A stretch of DNA of 38,368 bases from Stenotrophomonas beteli (GTDB lineage: Bacteria > Pseudomonadota > Gammaproteobacteria > Xanthomonadales > Xanthomonadaceae). The DNA lies in NCBI RefSeq assembly GCF_001431665.1, contig NZ_LLXV01000002.1, forward strand, positions 1 through 38,368, given 5' to 3'. Positions 34,945 to 38,368 of the stretch are shown here, one piece after another. Under the pieces are notes generated by a model, which was given only the letters and a program-made list of their open reading frames with translations, made no database searches and was not told the origin of the DNA. The first letter of the stretch is position 1. Each line of letters opens with the position of its first letter. The position numbers and the translations under genes were made by a program.

Positions 34945-36828
34945 TCAGCGGTTGCGGAAGCGGGTCAACGCTTCCCATGCAGCGCGCACCGCGGTGGCAT
35001 CGGGGCTCTGCTGTGGCAGCGGGCGGTAATGCCGGTCCAGTGCCGTGGCATTGCCGAACTTGTCGAACACGTAGATGGCATCGCCGTAGCGCACTGCACG
35101 TTGCGACCAGCTTTCGACCACCAGTGCGCGGGGGGCCTGCGGCTCGGCCAGCAGGTCCTGGCCGGTGCTGTAGTCGCCCAGCGGGTTCTCGCAGCCCAGT
35201 GCGTGGCGCATCAAGGTGGGAACCCAGTCCTCGTGCGAGCTGGTGCGGGCCTGCCTGCCGGCGTCCTGCCCGGGCCAATGCAGCACGAACGGCACCTGCA
35301 GCTGGAAGTCGGAGAAGTTGCCGTTGTGGCCCCAGTAGTTCAGGCGCAGATCGTTGAACTCCTCGGCATGGTCGCCGGTGACCAGCACGATCGTGTTCTG
35401 CTCCAGCCCCTGCGCGCGCAGGTCGTCCAGCAGCGTGCCGACCAGGCTGTCGGCGTAGTGCACGGCAGTGCGGTAGCGGTTGAGTTCCGGGGTCGGGTCG
35501 TGGTCAGGGCCGAAGGCCAGGAAGTCGATGTCGCCGGCCATTGGCGTGGCCAGCGGGCGATAGTCGGCCGGCATGTGGTACGGCGCGTGCGTGGAATCGA
35601 GGAACACGAAGCCGAACCAGGGGCGCTGCGCCGCCTGGCTGGCCCGGATGTCCTGCTGCAACGCGCTGACAATCGCGCGATCGCGGCCATCGGACTTCAG
35701 TTGCGACGGGCCCTGGTGCAGCTGGTCGCGCACATCGGCGAATACGGTGCGGTCGAACTCAGGGCTGTACAGCGGCGCACTGCCATACAGGTGCAGGTCA
35801 TAGCCCTGCTGGCCCAGCACCTGGAACAGCTGCGAGCCGCGCTGCTCGTCGAGCATGCTGGGCCAGTAGCCGCCGGGCAGGCCGTAGAGCAGCCCGAACA
35901 GGCCGTAGCGGGTGGCGTTGCCGGTGCTGAAATGGTGGTCGTAGACACGCGCGTCCTGCGCCAGTGCCGTGGTATTGGGCATCACCTGCGCGGTGAGCGC
36001 ATCGTGGCGCAGGGACTCGAGCACCACCATCAACACGTTCGGGCGCTGCGTGCTCTGGCAGCGCAGCGGATGCAGCGGGTACTGCAGCTGTGCATGGCGC
36101 GGGTCGGGCAGGCCGGCCTGCTGCTCGCTGACCACGCCCAGGCGACGCATGAAACTCTTGGCGGTGATCGGCTGCGCCCAAGGCAGGTAGTTCCACTGCG
36201 CGATCACGTCGCGGTCGCCACGCGCGTCGTAGTAGGCCGTGGCGACCTGGCCACCGCCCATCAGCAACGCGACCACCGCCCACGACTGCAGCACACGGCG
36301 CCGGCGCGGAGCGGCAGGCAGCAGTTTCCAGCAGCCCCAGGCCAGCAGGCCCTCGGCGCTGAAGATCGCGGCGGCCAGCAGGCCGACCTGCAGCCAGGTC
36401 TTCCACGACAGAGCCACCTGGTCCTGCAGGGCGCCACCGAACACCATGTTCATCACCATGGCATTGAGGTGGAAGCGGTACAGCGTGAATACCTTGGCAT
36501 CGACCAGCAGCAGGCACAGCCACAGGCCCTGCAGCAGCACGGCGCTGACACTCAGCACGCGCGCGCTGCGTGGCCAGAGGCCGAGCAGCAGGGGCAGCAG
36601 GCCGGCCAGGGCGCCGAAGGCCAGCAGGTGGCCGGGCAGGGCGATGGCCAGATAGGCCAGGCCGGCAGCGCCGCCGGGGTTGTCGCGCAGCGGCACGTTG
36701 CCCAGCGCGATCGCTGCGGCGAGCACCGCATTGCCCGCCACGAACAGCGACCACCAGGCCAGGCGATGCCAGCGGCGGGCGGCACTGGACAGCAGCGGGA
36801 CATCGGCAGAAGGGGCGGCAGTGTGCAT
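34945..36828 (-). CDS. YejM/PbgA-like inner-membrane sulfatase-fold protein
   Basis: A 627-residue protein matching the layout of E. coli YejM (PbgA/LapC), which senses periplasmic LPS and controls LpxC stability. The N-terminal part has five or so membrane segments (about 20-215; VDAKVFTLYRFHLNAMVMNM resembles YejM). The periplasmic alkaline-phosphatase/sulfatase fold spans about 255-600. Matches to YejM include STGNATRYGLFGLLYG, LQVPFVLHWPG and DYSTGQDLL. Unlike E. coli YejM it keeps residues of an active hydrolase/transferase site: E271-S272 in VVLESLRHD, and D486-H487 in TGDHAEEF. ATG 36828 is chosen because it begins just before the first membrane segment; the frame extends to 38241 only as an antisense shadow of the oxygenase gene. 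Alternative: a phosphoethanolamine- or phosphoglycerol-transferase. Confidence 0.85.
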   Translation of the reverse strand: MHTAAPSADVPLLSSAARRWHRLAWWSLFVAGNAVLAAAIALGNVPLRDNPGGAAGLAYLAIALPGHLLAFGALAGLLPLLLGLWPRSARVLSVSAVLLQGLWLCLLLVDAKVFTLYRFHLNAMVMNMVFGGALQDQVALSWKTWLQVGLLAAAIFSAEGLLAWGCWKLLPAAPRRRRVLQSWAVVALLMGGGQVATAYYDARGDRDVIAQWNYLPWAQPITAKSFMRRLGVVSEQQAGLPDPRHAQLQYPLHPLRCQSTQRPNVLMVVLESLRHDALTAQVMPNTTALAQDARVYDHHFSTGNATRYGLFGLLYGLPGGYWPSMLDEQRGSQLFQVLGQQGYDLHLYGSAPLYSPEFDRTVFADVRDQLHQGPSQLKSDGRDRAIVSALQQDIRASQAAQRPWFGFVFLDSTHAPYHMPADYRPLATPMAGDIDFLAFGPDHDPTPELNRYRTAVHYADSLVGTLLDDLRAQGLEQNTIVLVTGDHAEEFNDLRLNYWGHNGNFSDFQLQVPFVLHWPGQDAGRQARTSSHEDWVPTLMRHALGCENPLGDYSTGQDLLAEPQAPRALVVESWSQRAVRYGDAIYVFDKFGNATALDRHYRPLPQQSPDATAVRAAWEALTRFRNR

Positions 36829-37020
36829 GGACGATCGGGGAAGGGCGCGGGATGAAGGGCGAGTCCCGGTTGTGACGGAATCGTTAATCCGCGCGCGGGT
36901 GGCGCATTGTATCGGTTTGTTTCTTCGTATCGGGTGGCGTACCCCGGGCGATCTGTCACAATGTTCAGGTGGGCCGTGAATGCGCGGCCCGCCCAGACCA
37001 ACGACAAGCCAGGAACCGCT
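36829..37020. other. Divergent intergenic region with leader hairpin
   Basis: 192 nt between the YejM-like gene (-) and the oxygenase gene (+). CACAAT at 36957-36962 is a weak -10 candidate for the plus strand. A 6-bp hairpin GGGCCG/CGGCCC (36971-36976, 36985-36990) lies in the presumed leader. No gene is seen. Confidence 0.4.
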
Positions 37021-37956
37021 GTGAGCCAGATCCCCACCCTCGACATCACCCGTTTCGACAGCGACCGCGAGGCCTTCGTGGCCGAGCTGGGCGCGGCCTA
37101 CCGCCAATGGGGATTCGCGGGCATCCGCAACCACGGCATTCCGCAGGCCGACATCGACGCGGCCTACGACGTCTTCAAGGCCTTCTTCGCGCTGCCTGAA
37201 GAGGTCAAGCGCAAGTACCACGTGGCCGGCAGCGGTGGTGCCCGCGGCTACACCCCGTTCGGCGTGGAAACCGCCAAGGGCTCCAAGCACTTCGACCTGA
37301 AGGAGTTCTGGCACATCGGTCGTGAGATCGCTGACGATTCCAAGTACCGCGACGTGATGGCGCCGAACCTGTGGCCGGCCGAGGTCGAGGGCTTCCGTGA
37401 GCGCGGTTACGGCCTGTACCAGGCGCTGGACAACCTGGGCTCGCGCGTGCTGTCGGCGCTGGCCCTGCACATCGGCCTGCCGGAGGATTTCTTCGCCGAC
37501 AAGACCAACTTCGGCAACTCGATCCTGCGTCCGATCCACTACCCGCCGATCACCACCGACGACATCCCGAACGTGCGTGCCGGTGCCCATGGCGACATCA
37601 ACTTCATCACCCTGCTGGTCGGTGCCAGCGCCGCGGGCCTGGAAGTGCAGTCGCATGATGGCCAGTGGGTGCCGTTCACCTCGGACGCGGACACCATCGT
37701 GGTCAACATCGGCGACATGCTGCAGCGACTGACCAACCATGTGTATCCGTCGACCATCCACCGCGTGGTCAATCCCCCGGGCGAGCTGGCGCGCCAGCCG
37801 CGTTACTCGGTGCCGTTCTTCCTGCACCCGAACCCGGACTTCCTGATCGACGTGCTGCCGTCGTGCATCACCGCCGAGAACCCGAGCCGGTACCCGGAGC
37901 CGATCACCGCCCATGGCTTCCTTGAGGAACGCCTGCGCGAGATCAAGCTGAAGTAA
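37021..37956 (+). CDS. Fe(II)/2-oxoglutarate-type oxygenase, isopenicillin N synthase family
   Basis: A 311-residue non-heme iron oxygenase with the N-terminal DIOX_N region (RQWGFAGIRNHGIP, about 29-42) and the jelly-roll core. The iron ligands H190-x-D192 (GAHGDIN) and H247 (STIHRVV) and the co-substrate-binding R261-x-S (RYSVPFF) are present. Family members hydroxylate, desaturate or cyclise small molecules; the substrate is not evident. The GTG start at 37021 has AGGA 8-9 nt upstream and gives MSQIPTLDITRFD; ATGs at 36907 and 36961 would add residues without homology and lie in the leader. It is transcribed alone, divergent from the YejM-like gene, with a terminator behind it. A housekeeping role is as likely as a biosynthetic one. 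Confidence 0.9.
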   Translation: MSQIPTLDITRFDSDREAFVAELGAAYRQWGFAGIRNHGIPQADIDAAYDVFKAFFALPEEVKRKYHVAGSGGARGYTPFGVETAKGSKHFDLKEFWHIGREIADDSKYRDVMAPNLWPAEVEGFRERGYGLYQALDNLGSRVLSALALHIGLPEDFFADKTNFGNSILRPIHYPPITTDDIPNVRAGAHGDINFITLLVGASAAGLEVQSHDGQWVPFTSDADTIVVNIGDMLQRLTNHVYPSTIHRVVNPPGELARQPRYSVPFFLHPNPDFLIDVLPSCITAENPSRYPEPITAHGFLEERLREIKLK

Positions 37957-37963
37957 TGAGTGG

Positions 37964-37993
37964 GAAGGCCGCCGAAAGGCGGCCTTCTTCTTT
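37964..37993 (+). terminator. Intrinsic terminator of the oxygenase gene
   Basis: GAAGGCCGCC (37964-37973) pairs with GGCGGCCTTC (37978-37987) around a GAAA loop, followed by TTCTTT. It begins 8 nt after the stop codon. Confidence 0.88.
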
Positions 37994-38017
37994 GCAGGGG
38001 TGCACCCGGCACCCGCG

Positions 38018-38040
38018 GTAGTGCCGGCCGCTGGCCGGCA
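38018..38040 (+). repeat. SMAG-type GTAG repeat, single unit
   Basis: GTAG head (38018-38021) and a perfect 8-bp stem TGCCGGCC/GGCCGGCA with loop GCT, the classic monomer layout. Confidence 0.8.
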
Positions 38041-38368
38041 AGCCCAAAGCCAAAGCGGCTCTGGGTTTCTGCGTGTTGGGCGGGGCGGCGTGGGTTGGCA
38101 GGACACGCCGTGAACCCCGCTCCGCGGTCCGGCCCAGCCGCTGGCGGCGGTGCGTTCGGGCGCCTGCGAAGCCGTGCTTCGCAAGCAAAGCGCCCTCACC
38201 CCTGGGGGCTCGACGGCGCCATCCATGGCGCCAACGGTCATGGCGAGGGCGGCCCGCCCCCTCCTGACAGTTTCACGGTGCGTGGGGATGCGGCGAATCG
38301 TTGGTCGGTTGTTGCCGCAGCTCGCGGGAAACTGTCCAGAGCAGATTGAAGGCAGCCACTAAAGCGAA
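38041..38368. other. Palindrome-rich non-coding tail
   Basis: 328 nt in which I see no convincing gene; all open frames are short, unrelated to anything I know and lack ribosome-binding sites. It holds several dyads: TGCGAAGC/GCTTCGCA (38165-38183), GGCGCCAT/ATGGCGCC (38215-38232) and a spaced inverted repeat GACAGTTTC/GAAACTGTC (38266-38274, 38328-38336). Parts resemble repeated non-coding sequence of xanthomonads, but this is from memory. A neighbouring gene's promoter may lie at the right edge. Confidence 0.5.

Noticed and set aside
36829..38241. Upstream extension of the YejM-like reading frame to 38241 (1098 codons in all)
   Set aside because: The added part is antisense to the oxygenase gene and low-complexity in translation; homology and membrane topology begin at ATG 36828.

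Overview
The window is high-GC chromosomal DNA from a gammaproteobacterium of the Xanthomonadaceae, most likely the genus Stenotrophomonas (S. maltophilia complex). The grounds are the housekeeping gene set and its order (asd-fimV-truA-trpF; trpI divergent from trpBA; accD-glmM) and several short palindromes headed by GTAG, the hallmark of the S. maltophilia SMAG repeats. Genus assignment rests on recognition of proteins and repeats, not on a database search. I see no rRNA, tRNA, CRISPR array, prophage, integrase or transposase, and base composition looks even throughout, so there is no obvious recently acquired island.

Layout. 1-6.6 kb: rimO and a DUF3025 gene (+), facing greB and a YjgR/HerA-like ATPase (-), then a secreted lytic transglycosylase with LysM and an RraB-family RNase E inhibitor (+). 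6.6-8.2 kb: psd and a SCO-type copper/thiol protein (-), translationally overlapped. 8.2-12.5 kb: prmB, aroC and a 2-hydroxyacid dehydrogenase in an overlapping chain, then asd with its own terminator. 12.5-16.4 kb: fimV, a small VOC protein, truA and trpF. 16.6-26.6 kb: a compact five-gene block (YqiJ-like OB-fold membrane protein, flotillin, a 1796-residue AAA+ ATPase, an unrecognised 235-residue coiled-coil protein, and a TelA-family protein). 26.7-32.9 kb: trpI (-) divergent from trpB, a small predicted lipoprotein, trpA, then accD and glmM. 32.9-36.8 kb: a minus-strand envelope group (YejM/PbgA-like membrane sulfatase-fold protein, GT4 glycosyltransferase, polysaccharide deacetylase). 37.0-38.0 kb: an Fe(II)/2-oxoglutarate-type oxygenase gene, followed by a palindrome-rich non-coding tail.

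The main candidate for an undescribed system is the 16.6-26.6 kb block. Its genes are tightly packed on one strand (overlaps of 1 and 4 nt, gaps of 85 and 44 nt) and lie between trpF and the trpI/trpBA locus. The members suggest a membrane-microdomain scaffold (YqiJ + flotillin) working with a giant AAA+ motor and two helical soluble partners, one of the tellurite/toxic-anion resistance family. This functional reading is inference.

A second theme is repeat architecture. All four convergent gene junctions carry palindromes. At one of them, two inverted GTAG repeats supply the TAG stop codons of both genes; at two others a different palindrome, built on AAAAAGGGGACGGAGGG, abuts the stops on both sides.
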